20,132 nt of DNA from a virus. A program made the translations under genes and the position numbers. The notes under the pieces were generated by a model that saw only the letters and a program-made list of their open reading frames with translations, was not told the origin of the DNA and made no database searches. The number at the start of each line of letters is the position of its first letter. Position 1 is the first letter of the stretch. Shown here in pieces: positions 1 through 6,805 of the stretch. The DNA lies in IMG/VR virus record IMGVR_UViG_3300027983_000150, positions 1 through 20,132 of that record; one strand, written 5' to 3'.

Positions 1-125
1 AAATTGAGTTTGAGCCAGACCACTACGAAGAAGCGTATGCACTTGTGAAGTTTTGGAGAGAGCAAGACGCTTATGTAGGTAAAATGATTTTAGACTTTTT
101 AAAATCTGAAAAAGAAAAAATATGA
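1..125 (+). CDS. 3' end of an unidentified protein (partial)
   Basis: An open frame enters from the left edge (first whole codon at position 3) and gives the last 40 residues of a protein before a TGA at 123-125. The tail is charged and probably helical (for example KFWREQDAYVGKMILDFLK) and ends in a Lys/Glu-rich stretch. The stop overlaps the start of the next gene as ATGA, typical of coupled phage genes and the main support for this being a real coding end. The first residues (IEFEPDHYEEAYALV) faintly resemble the C-terminal acidic 'E-x-D-x-x-Y-x-x-A' stretch of some DNA methyltransferases, but 40 residues are too few to assign a family. Confidence 0.6.
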   Translation, partial: IEFEPDHYEEAYALVKFWREQDAYVGKMILDFLKSEKEKI

Positions 126-814
126 TTCGATCAGAAATAAAAGGCATAAAATTTTACCATAGAGAAGGAACAAGCGATTTAAAAACATTTGAAGAAGTGA
201 TTGGTAAAGACGTTTACCGAAAAAAAGGAATGACTATTGAAGCGGGTGAAACATGGATTGATTGCGGTGGCAATGTAGGGGCGTTTACTTTATTAGCTTG
301 CAGTTTAGGCGCAAAAGTTATTGTTTACGAACCAGATCCGAGCAACTGCAAAATGATTGAAATGAATTTAAGGTTAAACGGTTTTAATGCTGAAATAAAA
401 AATGTTGCTTTGGTTCACAACGATAGCAAACAAGCAAATTTATACGTAGGTAATAATGGCAATGTTTGGCGTAATTCATTATTTAAAAATTGGAATGGCA
501 AAGGAATTAAAGTTAATTGCGTAAAGTTTGACGACGTGATTCAAGATGGAGTTTGCATAAAAATTGACATTGAAGGCGCGGAAATGTCAATACTAGAAAC
601 AACAAACAGGAAGTTTAAAAAGATGGTTTTTGAATGGAGTTTTGATATTGATGATTCTTTATTTAGGTTTTGGAATATTATTGAAAAATTAGAAAGTATT
701 TATAAAATAGCAAGTATTGGAAACACAGCGAAGTTCATAAGTAGAGATTATGACACTTGGCAAAAATCATGGTTTCCAGCATGCACAAACGTATTTTGTT
801 ATGAAAAGAATTGA
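122..814 (+). CDS. FkbM-family SAM-dependent methyltransferase
   Basis: This 230-residue protein has the class I SAM-methyltransferase fold. Motif I is WIDCGGNVGAF (residues 45-55), which binds SAM. An acidic residue ends the second strand in VIVYEPDP (E70). KIDIEGAE (147-154) is the hallmark of the FkbM family. FkbM enzymes are known mostly as O-methyltransferases acting on sugars, glycans or small molecules, so the substrate here cannot be read from sequence. The start overlaps the upstream stop (ATGA), and the 3' end overlaps the next gene by 14 nt, so it sits in a tight operon with the dioxygenase and the terminase genes. Its length is normal for a compact FkbM domain and nothing looks broken. 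It may modify a host surface glycan, a virion component or a modified base; none of these is shown. Confidence 0.85.
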   Translation: MIRSEIKGIKFYHREGTSDLKTFEEVIGKDVYRKKGMTIEAGETWIDCGGNVGAFTLLACSLGAKVIVYEPDPSNCKMIEMNLRLNGFNAEIKNVALVHNDSKQANLYVGNNGNVWRNSLFKNWNGKGIKVNCVKFDDVIQDGVCIKIDIEGAEMSILETTNRKFKKMVFEWSFDIDDSLFRFWNIIEKLESIYKIASIGNTAKFISRDYDTWQKSWFPACTNVFCYEKN

Positions 815-1616
815 TTTAATAAAAGTAGAACACGACACAAAAATAGGGCAAGAATGTCCTTATATTGAGCCTAACATTTTAGAAGACTGCATATTTTATG
901 AAGATGGAATTGCTGTCGGTTTTTATATTAAACAGATGCCCGAGCGAATGTGCAAAATTGCTGATTTGGCAAATGCCGAATTTAACTCGAATAGGGTAAA
1001 AAAACAAACAATAAAGCGAGTAAATATGAAAGAAGTTATTATTGATGGCAAAACAATAAGAACAGATAGGTATGCAGAAATAAGCGGACAAGAAGTAAGA
1101 CAAAAATGTACGCAATTAGGTAGCGTTCCTCCTAAACCACAATTTGGAAGACCTTACGCTACAAAAACACAATTACATTTAGAAAAAACAGCACAGCCAT
1201 TTATAAAAGCGATGTTGCTACTAGCAAAAGAAAGTGAAGTGTTAATAAAAGAAATTCTTCCAAGGCAATACGAAGCACAAAAAAAACTATTTGAACAAGT
1301 AGACAAAAAATGGCAGTTTGGAAACCTTTGGACAAGTTCAATTTCAAATTATAATATTTCAGCACAATTTCACAGAGATACAGGTAACATAGTCGGAGCG
1401 GTAAACGTAATTATCACAAAAAGACTAAACGCAAAAGGTGGTAATTTACACGTGCCAGATTATAACGCAACGATGGATAGCGCAAATAATTCAATTTTAG
1501 TATATCCAGCGTGGAAAAACATTCACGGAGTTACGCCAATTGTACCAACACACGAAGGCGGGTACAGAAACTCACTTATATTTTACCCTTTAAAAGCATT
1601 TGTAAATTTAAAGTAA
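801..1616 (+). CDS. 2-oxoglutarate/Fe(II)-dependent dioxygenase, TET/JBP-like
   Basis: From the ATG at 801 the protein has 271 residues. The C-terminal half carries an apparently complete 2OG-Fe(II) oxygenase site: HRD (H191, D193) and H242 (in IHGVTP) as the iron facial triad, and R256 (GGYRNSLIFY) for the 2-oxoglutarate carboxylate. The spacing (49 residues from D to the second H, then 14 to R) fits the family. The surrounding pattern, HRDTGN followed by GGNLHVPDY and then HGVTP with GGYRNSLIFY, resembles the TET/JBP branch that oxidises methylated pyrimidines in DNA. That sub-family call is from memory of the motif pattern and is tentative. Residues 1-180 show no recognised domain. An in-frame ATG at 750 would add 17 residues, but 801 gives the short overlap (14 nt) seen at other junctions here. 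Confidence 0.7.
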   Translation: MKRIDLIKVEHDTKIGQECPYIEPNILEDCIFYEDGIAVGFYIKQMPERMCKIADLANAEFNSNRVKKQTIKRVNMKEVIIDGKTIRTDRYAEISGQEVRQKCTQLGSVPPKPQFGRPYATKTQLHLEKTAQPFIKAMLLLAKESEVLIKEILPRQYEAQKKLFEQVDKKWQFGNLWTSSISNYNISAQFHRDTGNIVGAVNVIITKRLNAKGGNLHVPDYNATMDSANNSILVYPAWKNIHGVTPIVPTHEGGYRNSLIFYPLKAFVNLK

Positions 1617-1637
1617 CTATTGAATAACAATTGAGAT

Positions 1638-1958
1638 ATGGCAAATAATGAAAACTTAAAAAAGGCACGTGGTTTTGATGTAAACCCGCAGAACATAAAC
1701 CGAAAAGGAGCACCCAAAACAAAGATGCTGAAAGATGTATTAATGGCTGAATTGCAGACCGAAAGTAACGGAGTTGATAAATTAACGGCTATTATAAATA
1801 AACTCACTACAATGGCAGTAAAAGGCGATATGAATGCAATTAAAGAAGTATTGGATAGGTATGCAGGAAAATCAGGACAGGCGATTGATATCACAACCAA
1901 CGGAAAAGACGTAGCACCAACGATTTTATTTAAGGATTTTAAAGAAGATGCCGATTGA
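1638..1958 (+). CDS. Putative terminase small subunit (DUF5681-like)
   Basis: The protein has 106 residues. A basic N-terminal NRKGAPKTK stretch (21-29) is followed by a helical region and then the pattern KGDMNAIKEVLDRYAGKSGQ (62-81). This combination of a GxPK-type basic start and GD-x-x-A-(3)-LDR-x-x-GK-x-x-Q is familiar from small phage proteins encoded just before the large terminase (DUF5681-like). Position supports a DNA-recognition role in packaging: its last 11 nt overlap the large-terminase start. No classical helix-turn-helix is obvious. It could alternatively be a small accessory packaging protein, with the true small subunit elsewhere. Confidence 0.65.
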   Translation: MANNENLKKARGFDVNPQNINRKGAPKTKMLKDVLMAELQTESNGVDKLTAIINKLTTMAVKGDMNAIKEVLDRYAGKSGQAIDITTNGKDVAPTILFKDFKEDAD

Positions 1959-3219
1959 AATATCTAGTAAATTCAAGCCTTTATTCAGGCTATTAGACGA
2001 CAACTATTTGCCTGAGGTTGATACCGTTATTTTAACAGGAGGGAGAGCTTCTAGTAAGTCTTTTAATGTAGCTTTATTAAATCTAATCGGGACAGTAGAG
2101 AATCATTGGAAAGTACTTTATTCGAGGTTTACAAATACATCTATTGGAGACAGTATAAAGTCGGAGGTTTCGGACAAGATAGAGTTGTTGAATTATGAAA
2201 ATAAAGTTGACGATATCCAAAATAGAATAACGGCTAAAAATGGTGAAGGCTCAATTTCGTTTAAGGGAATAAAAACAGGGTCAAAAGGTCAAACAGCTAA
2301 TCTAAAATCATTACAAGGCTTCAATTGCTTTGTAGTTGATGAAGCCGATGAGATACCTAGTTTTGAAACATTTAAGAAAGTGTTTTATTCGATACGATCA
2401 ATCGATAGACGTAATATTTCTATACTTATTTTAAATCCAACACTTAAAACACATTGGATATTTAAACATTTTTTCAGTAAAAAAAACATTCCAGAGGGTT
2501 TCTGTGGCGTCGTTGATAACGTGCTATACATACATTCAAGCTATTTGGATGTCAACCCTGAATTTATACCCGACAATATACGAAGAGATTACGAAAGACT
2601 AAAGGAAGAAAACCCTAGCGAATATAAGAATGTTGTATTAGGGGGGTGGATTTCAGAGCAGGAAGACGCGTTATTTAAGAAGCGTGAACTACAATTTTAT
2701 ACAAAGGATAAGGTAGATTTTAAGGATGCAATAGGTAAATTATCATTCATTGATGTAGCTGATGAGGGCAATGACTTTCATAGCGTACCAATTGGGATAC
2801 TGAAAGACGATAAAATATACATTGATGATGTATTATTCACTAAGCTAGGAACTACGGTAAACGTTCAAATGACAGCCGATATACTAAACCTACATAAACC
2901 CGAATTTGTACGTATAGAGTCTAACTTTGGAGGCTCAATGTATTCAAGTCTATTGACTCCTTTATTGAATGGTAACATTACACCGCTATCAATTAGAGCC
3001 ACGACAAATAAGCATAGTAGAATAATGCAGTTATCAGGATTTATTAAGCGTTATTGTGTTTTCCGTGAGGATTATGAAATTGGAAGCGATTACGATAAAT
3101 TTATGACTAATATATTTGAATATACGCAAGACGGCAAATCAGAACATGACGATGCGCCCGATAGTTTGGAGGGGCTATGTAGCATGGCTCGATCATTCCA
3201 TAGTCATTTATGGGGATAA
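1948..3219 (+). CDS. terL: Phage terminase large subunit (ATPase/nuclease)
   Basis: This 423-residue protein is the DNA-packaging motor. The N-terminal ATPase has a Walker A-type loop LTGGRASSKS (29-38), the variant typical of PBSX/Terminase_3 enzymes, and a Walker B FVVDEADE (128-135). A coupling-motif-like SILILNPT lies near 158-165. The C-terminal RNase H-like nuclease domain begins near SFIDVADEG (266-274; D269 and D272 are metal-ligand candidates), continues with VRIESNFGGS (321-330; E324) and ends with HDDAPDSLEGL (400-410; D402/D405). Length and domain order are normal, so it should be functional. The start overlaps the small-subunit gene by 11 nt. It is the last plus-strand gene before the inverted portal, and its stop codon lies in the T-tract of the portal's terminator. 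Confidence 0.95.
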   Translation: MPIEISSKFKPLFRLLDDNYLPEVDTVILTGGRASSKSFNVALLNLIGTVENHWKVLYSRFTNTSIGDSIKSEVSDKIELLNYENKVDDIQNRITAKNGEGSISFKGIKTGSKGQTANLKSLQGFNCFVVDEADEIPSFETFKKVFYSIRSIDRRNISILILNPTLKTHWIFKHFFSKKNIPEGFCGVVDNVLYIHSSYLDVNPEFIPDNIRRDYERLKEENPSEYKNVVLGGWISEQEDALFKKRELQFYTKDKVDFKDAIGKLSFIDVADEGNDFHSVPIGILKDDKIYIDDVLFTKLGTTVNVQMTADILNLHKPEFVRIESNFGGSMYSSLLTPLLNGNITPLSIRATTNKHSRIMQLSGFIKRYCVFREDYEIGSDYDKFMTNIFEYTQDGKSEHDDAPDSLEGLCSMARSFHSHLWG

Positions 3220-3243
3220 AAAAAGCGCACCGTTTAAGTGCGC
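3218..3243 (-). terminator. Rho-independent terminator of the portal gene
   Basis: Read on the minus strand, 20 nt after the portal stop there is a perfect 6-bp stem GCGCAC/GTGCGC (3243-3238 pairing with 3230-3225) with a 7-nt loop, followed directly by seven T residues (complement of 3224-3218). This is a strong intrinsic-terminator layout for leftward transcription. In the rightward direction the hairpin is followed by CAAAAGTATATTTTT, so it could stop terminase transcripts only weakly. The T-tract overlaps the terminase stop codon (3217-3219). Confidence 0.85.
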
Positions 3244-3263
3244 CAAAAGTATATTTTTACAGT

Positions 3264-4472
3264 TTATAGTTGTATAATATCTTTTAGTTCTTGCGCTGAA
3301 TAAGTGCCTAATTGGCTCAATATATTCATTGCATTAGCTTTTTTCTCTAGTATTTCCGCTTTCTCCTTTTGATTTTGCTGTAAGATTGGAATATGTGAGT
3401 AGTCTAATTCTAAAAATTCGCCTTTCTTTTCAAGACCGAATAACGTTGTGCGGTTCATAGCTAACTCTTCAGCTTCAGGAATAATTGTAGATTGATACGC
3501 TTGACGTAAGCCTTCTGCCATGTTCTCGAAAGTTGCGCCTTTATCTTTACTAAACAGATTGTCGTTCAACCCGTATTGATCTATGATTGTTTTGAAATTG
3601 ATATCAACTTCTTCAAATAACATTAAATCTTTTGTTGGGTATGTCATAGGCTGCCAATTTAATGACGAGTTTGTCATGATGACCTGACTTTGTGTATCAC
3701 CCATTCCGTATGCACGTTGATATTCTCTCTCTAGTCTTAATCTTTCAGTTTCATTCAATGGAATAGCTCCAGAACTATCTTTGGCATTATTCGATAATAT
3801 ACCCAGCGCACCTTTTTTTGTGATTATTACATTTCTAAAACCATAAGCAGCACGGATGTTTGATATAGGCATGTGTAACGGTATCATTGGGCTTTCACCT
3901 TTCACGGGATTTTTACCGTTCACAACTCGTGTATGATTAATATCTTTCGTTTCAAACGTTTCAATATCAATTCCTGTGCGTAATTTGTACCCTAAAATAA
4001 TATCGTCAATCTTCGTTTGCTTGTATATTTTTCCCGAAATAATCATTTCCATTTGGGCAGGTGGTAAATTATTCAGAGTTGAAGGGTCGGCAGTAGCGAA
4101 AGCACGATTAACATATTCGTAATTATTGCCATAAATACACTTATTTTCATTCCATTGTCTTATAAGGTCGTTGCCTTTCATTAGTGGATTAGGATTTTCT
4201 AATAGTTGAACATAAGGACTATTCTCTATTTCTTTACCTAATTTATTATAATGCTTCCATTGACCACTAGCTAATAAATAACCTCTTCTTTGAATGACTG
4301 CGTACAATTGCGGAGTGGTCAAATAAATATCATAAGCGTCCCACGTGTCGGGGGCTAGGAATTCAGGTTTTCCATTAAGGATTTGCGACATGTGATTTAA
4401 CGATGGAGTAGATTGATAAGCGTCTGTTCCTGTTAATAGTCGTGTAATAAAAGCTAAGGGATGAAATTGCAT
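3264..4472 (-). CDS. Phage portal protein (HK97/SPP1-like), on the opposite strand
   Basis: The 402-residue protein forms the ring at the capsid vertex through which DNA passes. Portal-like features include an N-terminal region with YLTTPQLYAVIQRRGYLLASG (50-70), the segment PLHMPISNIRAAYGFRN (198-214) followed by a helix, and a C-terminal DINFKTIIDQYGLNDNLFS...ATFENMAEGLRQAYQSTIIP region (290-332), the equivalent of the portal stem and crown stretch with its conserved 'F-x-N-x-x-E' and 'T-I-x-P' elements. A Gln/Lys-rich helical tail follows (364-402). The length is typical. I chose the ATG at 4472; a TTG at 4490 would add six residues but overlaps the promoter box. Uniquely in this window it is read leftwards, between the terminase and the protease. 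It has its own terminator and promoter-like region, and the frame is intact with the same base composition as its neighbours, so it does not look decayed. Confidence 0.88.
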   Translation of the reverse strand: MQFHPLAFITRLLTGTDAYQSTPSLNHMSQILNGKPEFLAPDTWDAYDIYLTTPQLYAVIQRRGYLLASGQWKHYNKLGKEIENSPYVQLLENPNPLMKGNDLIRQWNENKCIYGNNYEYVNRAFATADPSTLNNLPPAQMEMIISGKIYKQTKIDDIILGYKLRTGIDIETFETKDINHTRVVNGKNPVKGESPMIPLHMPISNIRAAYGFRNVIITKKGALGILSNNAKDSSGAIPLNETERLRLEREYQRAYGMGDTQSQVIMTNSSLNWQPMTYPTKDLMLFEEVDINFKTIIDQYGLNDNLFSKDKGATFENMAEGLRQAYQSTIIPEAEELAMNRTTLFGLEKKGEFLELDYSHIPILQQNQKEKAEILEKKANAMNILSQLGTYSAQELKDIIQL

Positions 4473-4487
4473 ATTATTTTTTTTTAA

Positions 4488-4495
4488 CAAATATA
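4488..4495 (-). promoter_or_regulatory. Putative leftward promoter -7 box for the portal gene
   Basis: The minus strand reads TATATTTG, an exact match to the Bacteroidota sigma consensus TAnnTTTG, 15 nt before the portal ATG at 4472. Transcription would start within or next to a run of nine A residues (complement of 4477-4485), giving a very short A-rich leader. I see no TTG -33 element at the usual distance, so the promoter may be weak or activator-dependent. Confidence 0.55.
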
Positions 4496-4496
4496 A

Positions 4497-4525
4497 TTGT
4501 ATTTAACATAATAACATTATATTTG
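4497..4525 (+). promoter_or_regulatory. Putative rightward promoter for the protease-capsid operon
   Basis: TTG at 4497-4499 and TATATTTG at 4518-4525 are separated by 18 nt. This matches the Flavobacterium-type consensus (TTG, 17-23 nt, TAnnTTTG). It would start transcription near 4531 and drive the 32-residue peptide, protease and capsid genes. It is needed by context, because the inverted portal gene separates these genes from the terminase operon. The first operator-like repeat lies inside its spacer. Confidence 0.6.
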
Positions 4526-4565
4526 ATACTTATTATGTTAAATAGCTTAGTATTATGTTAAATAG
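4500..4565. repeat. Three-copy operator-like repeat between divergent portal and protease units
   Basis: The 14-bp sequence TATTATGTTAAATA occurs three times: inverted at 4500-4513 (as TATTTAACATAATA), and direct at 4531-4544 and 4551-4564. The two direct copies extend to 15 bp with a final G and start exactly 20 bp apart, about two helical turns. A degraded further half (TAACATTA, 4512-4519) adjoins the inverted copy. Copy 1 is between the rightward -33 and -7 boxes, copy 2 is at the expected start of transcription, and copy 3 contains the ATG of the small peptide. A repressor or late activator binding here could control both strands. Confidence 0.6.
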
Positions 4566-4653
4566 AACTGAAAAATTAACGCCAGAAGAGATTAAAAAGT
4601 TGCGTAAAATCAAGACAAAACAAGTGAAAGACCAAATTATAATTGTAAAATAA
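4555..4653 (+). CDS. 32-residue basic peptide upstream of the prohead protease
   Basis: A short frame starts at the ATG inside the third repeat copy and encodes 32 residues, MLNRTEKLTPEEIKKLRKIK and then TKQVKDQIIIVK. It is Lys-rich, with a predicted helix at about residues 9-24. The stop overlaps the protease start as TAATG, an arrangement seen at another junction in this window, which argues for real translation and coupling. I do not recognise a family. It might be a small scaffold or leader peptide, or only a ribosome-loading device for the protease. Confidence is limited by its length. Confidence 0.5.
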   Translation: MLNRTEKLTPEEIKKLRKIKTKQVKDQIIIVK

Positions 4654-5474
4654 TGGAGATTCCAAATTTTGAAACTATAAAAGAAACGATTGATTTTGTC
4701 GTTGCTAATAAATCAGCGATTGCAGCGAGTAAAAAGATGCAAACAAAATGCACTGATTCAACGATGTACCAACCGACAATCGAAACACTAGACACTACTA
4801 AAGCAGCAGACGGATATACAGATAGAAATGTCATTAATGCGAAAGTCGCTATCAATACAACTAACATATTGGACAGTCATGGCGACGTCCACATTGATGG
4901 AATATGGAATAAAACGGTAAAGGAGCAAAAGAACGTGTATCTATTAGAGGAACACGTTATGAGTTTTCGCACTATTATTTCAGATAAAGTTGTTGCTAGT
5001 GTTCAAAATGTTAGTTGGAAAGAACTAGGAGTGAAAGCGGAAGGTATGACACAGGCTCTTATTTTTGATGCTGAATTGAAAAGAGATCGTAATGCTTATA
5101 TGTTTGGAGAATATGAGAAAGGACACGTAAAAAATCACAGCGTAGGAATGAGGTACTCTAAATTAGAACTTGCCGTTAACTCGATAGATTATCCAAAAGA
5201 AAAGGCTATTTGGGATAAACACATTGATAGTATTGTGAACCGAAAAGATGCTGAAAATGTAGGTCATTTTTGGGCGGTTTATGAAGCTAAAATGATTGAA
5301 GGTTCAGCCGTTCCAATTGGTTCAAACGTTGCAACTCCGACATTATCCACAGAAATTAAAAACATTGAGCCGTCAGCAGACACTCATATAACAGAGCCGT
5401 TGCAAGACACTCAAACAAATACAACTGTTCCAAAGGATGGAAAACAGTATTTTATTAACCTCTTAATTAAATAA
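4653..5474 (+). CDS. Prohead (capsid maturation) protease, HK97 S78-like
   Basis: The 273-residue protein resembles the herpesvirus/HK97-type serine protease that trims the capsid protein and scaffold inside the procapsid. The core starts with AKVAINTTNILDSHGDVH (63-80, the 'T-x-x-x-D-x-x-G-D' region). It then has a catalytic His candidate in YLLEEH (H101), a nucleophile candidate in NHSVGM (S163) and the acidic EGSAVPIGSN element (E216), equivalent to the 'E-x-S-x-V-P' motif of this family. About 45 residues after that are Thr/Glu-rich and probably disordered. The gene directly precedes the major capsid gene (2-nt gap), as expected. The start is fixed by the TAATG overlap with the small peptide. 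Confidence 0.85.
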   Translation: MEIPNFETIKETIDFVVANKSAIAASKKMQTKCTDSTMYQPTIETLDTTKAADGYTDRNVINAKVAINTTNILDSHGDVHIDGIWNKTVKEQKNVYLLEEHVMSFRTIISDKVVASVQNVSWKELGVKAEGMTQALIFDAELKRDRNAYMFGEYEKGHVKNHSVGMRYSKLELAVNSIDYPKEKAIWDKHIDSIVNRKDAENVGHFWAVYEAKMIEGSAVPIGSNVATPTLSTEIKNIEPSADTHITEPLQDTQTNTTVPKDGKQYFINLLIK

Positions 5475-5476
5475 AA

Positions 5477-6766
5477 ATGAAAGAGAAATTTAATTTGTTC
5501 CTTACAAGTAAAGGAATTACAAATGAGCAGTTTACTGCTATGTCTGCTGATGAAATGGCAGGTGTTTACAATGATTTCAATGATGTGCAAAACGCTGAAA
5601 TGAAGTCATTGATTGATGGAAAAGCGTCTAAAGAAGATATTGACACGGCTATCAACTCGTTGCAAGATTCTCAATTAGAGCAAATGAAAGCGTTGAACGA
5701 AGCGATGAAAGAAATCGGTCTTTCTATTAAAGCTAGTTCAGAGCCAATCAAAGCGACTAGAACAGGAACGTTGCGTGAGGCATTGACAAAGAATCTTGAA
5801 AACTTAAAGAATCTTAAGTCTGACAAAAAAGAAAGTCACCGTGATGCTGAATTCTCAATGGAGATAAAAGCAGTTGGCACAATGTTAGAGTCTGTAAATA
5901 TCTCAGGTGGGAATGTTCCAGTTGAGCAAAGATTGGCAGGTTTAAACACTATTGCATCAAGAAGAATTCGTTTGATGGATTTAGTATCAAGTGGTACGGC
6001 AACTTCTAACATTATCTCATGGGTTTACCAAGCAGGTAAAGAAGGTGCAGCAGGTGGAACAGTTGAAGGTGCTACAAAGAATCAAATTGATTTCGATTTA
6101 GTGGTTGCTTCTCAGGTTATTGTTAAGCGTTCAGCATTTATCAAAGTATCAACTGAAATGTTAGACGATATTGATTTTATCGAAAGTGAAATTAACAATG
6201 AGTTAATGCGCGAATTGATGAAAGATGTTGAACTTACAGCGTATTCAGGAAACGGAACAGCTCCAAATATGAATGGTGTTCATACGGTTGCGACTGCTTT
6301 TGCTGCTGGTGACTTTGCTCTTGCGGTTGATAATGCTAATCAAGTTGATGTACTTGTTGTTGCAGCTAATCAAATAGCAATTGCAGAACAAGAAGAGCCA
6401 AACGCTATCTTAATGCACCCTACTGATGTCGCTAAATTATTAGTTATTAAAGTAAGTGCTTCTGATAAGCGTTATGTTGATCGTTTAGTATTGGTTGCAG
6501 GTCAATTATCATTGGATGGTATCCCAATCATTAAAACTACATTAGTAACAGCAGGAACGTACCTAATAGGTTATTTCCCTCTTGCAACTTTGTATTCTAA
6601 GGGGACTATAACAATTCAGGTTGGTTTAGATGGTAACGATTTTACAAAAAATCTACGTACTATAATCGCTGAATACCGCGGTGCAATGGTTGTTAAGAAT
6701 AACGACAGAACAGCATTTGTCAAAGGTGTTTTCGCTACTAACATGGCAGCATTAGAAACAGCATAA
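5477..6766 (+). CDS. Major capsid protein (HK97 fold) with N-terminal delta domain
   Basis: The 429-residue protein is the shell subunit. Residues 1-85 are charged and helical, rich in Glu, Lys and Gln (QDSQLEQMKALNEAMKEIG), and act as the delta (scaffold-like) domain expected when a protease gene is adjacent. A linker (90-125) is followed by the HK97 core, with the N-arm and E-loop (VPVEQRLAGLNTIASRRIR, 147-165, then SWVYQAGKEGAAGGTVEGATK) and the spine-helix stretch TEMLDDIDFIESEINNELM. The C-terminal part (AEYRGAMVVKNNDRTAFVKG) is typical of the A-domain and P-domain ends in this family. Processing probably occurs near residues 115-135, but the exact site is not readable. A terminator hairpin follows the stop, consistent with separate high-level expression. 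Confidence 0.93.
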   Translation: MKEKFNLFLTSKGITNEQFTAMSADEMAGVYNDFNDVQNAEMKSLIDGKASKEDIDTAINSLQDSQLEQMKALNEAMKEIGLSIKASSEPIKATRTGTLREALTKNLENLKNLKSDKKESHRDAEFSMEIKAVGTMLESVNISGGNVPVEQRLAGLNTIASRRIRLMDLVSSGTATSNIISWVYQAGKEGAAGGTVEGATKNQIDFDLVVASQVIVKRSAFIKVSTEMLDDIDFIESEINNELMRELMKDVELTAYSGNGTAPNMNGVHTVATAFAAGDFALAVDNANQVDVLVVAANQIAIAEQEEPNAILMHPTDVAKLLVIKVSASDKRYVDRLVLVAGQLSLDGIPIIKTTLVTAGTYLIGYFPLATLYSKGTITIQVGLDGNDFTKNLRTIIAEYRGAMVVKNNDRTAFVKGVFATNMAALETA

Positions 6767-6773
6767 TTTTAAC

Positions 6774-6805
6774 GGGGATTGCAATATATCCCCTTAATAT
6801 TTTTT
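6774..6805 (+). terminator. Intrinsic terminator/attenuator after the capsid gene
   Basis: GGGGAT (6774-6779) and ATCCCC (6788-6793) form a perfect 6-bp GC-rich stem with an 8-nt loop, followed by TTAATATTTTTT. It begins 8 nt after the capsid stop and ends just before the next ATG. Partial termination here would give much more capsid mRNA than mRNA for downstream connector and tail genes. Confidence 0.75.

Noticed and set aside
750-800. Upstream ATG at 750 for the dioxygenase gene
   Set aside because: It would overlap the methyltransferase gene by 65 nt; 801 gives the short overlap typical of this operon.
1617-1637. Promoter between the dioxygenase and small terminase genes
   Set aside because: The 21-nt gap has no TAnnTTTG box; the genes are probably co-transcribed.
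4473-4490. TTG start at 4490 extending the portal by six residues
   Set aside because: It overlaps the TATATTTG promoter box and encodes low-complexity LKKNN residues; the ATG at 4472 gives a normal portal N-terminus.
4500-4565. Repeat cluster as a CRISPR array or attachment site
   Set aside because: Only three short copies, one inverted, with no uniform spacers, no cas genes and no integrase in the window; promoter overlap favours operators.
3218-4565. Invertible segment (phase-variable switch) around the portal
   Set aside because: The repeat on the right side (TATTATGTTAAATA) has no counterpart in 3220-3263, and no recombinase gene is present.
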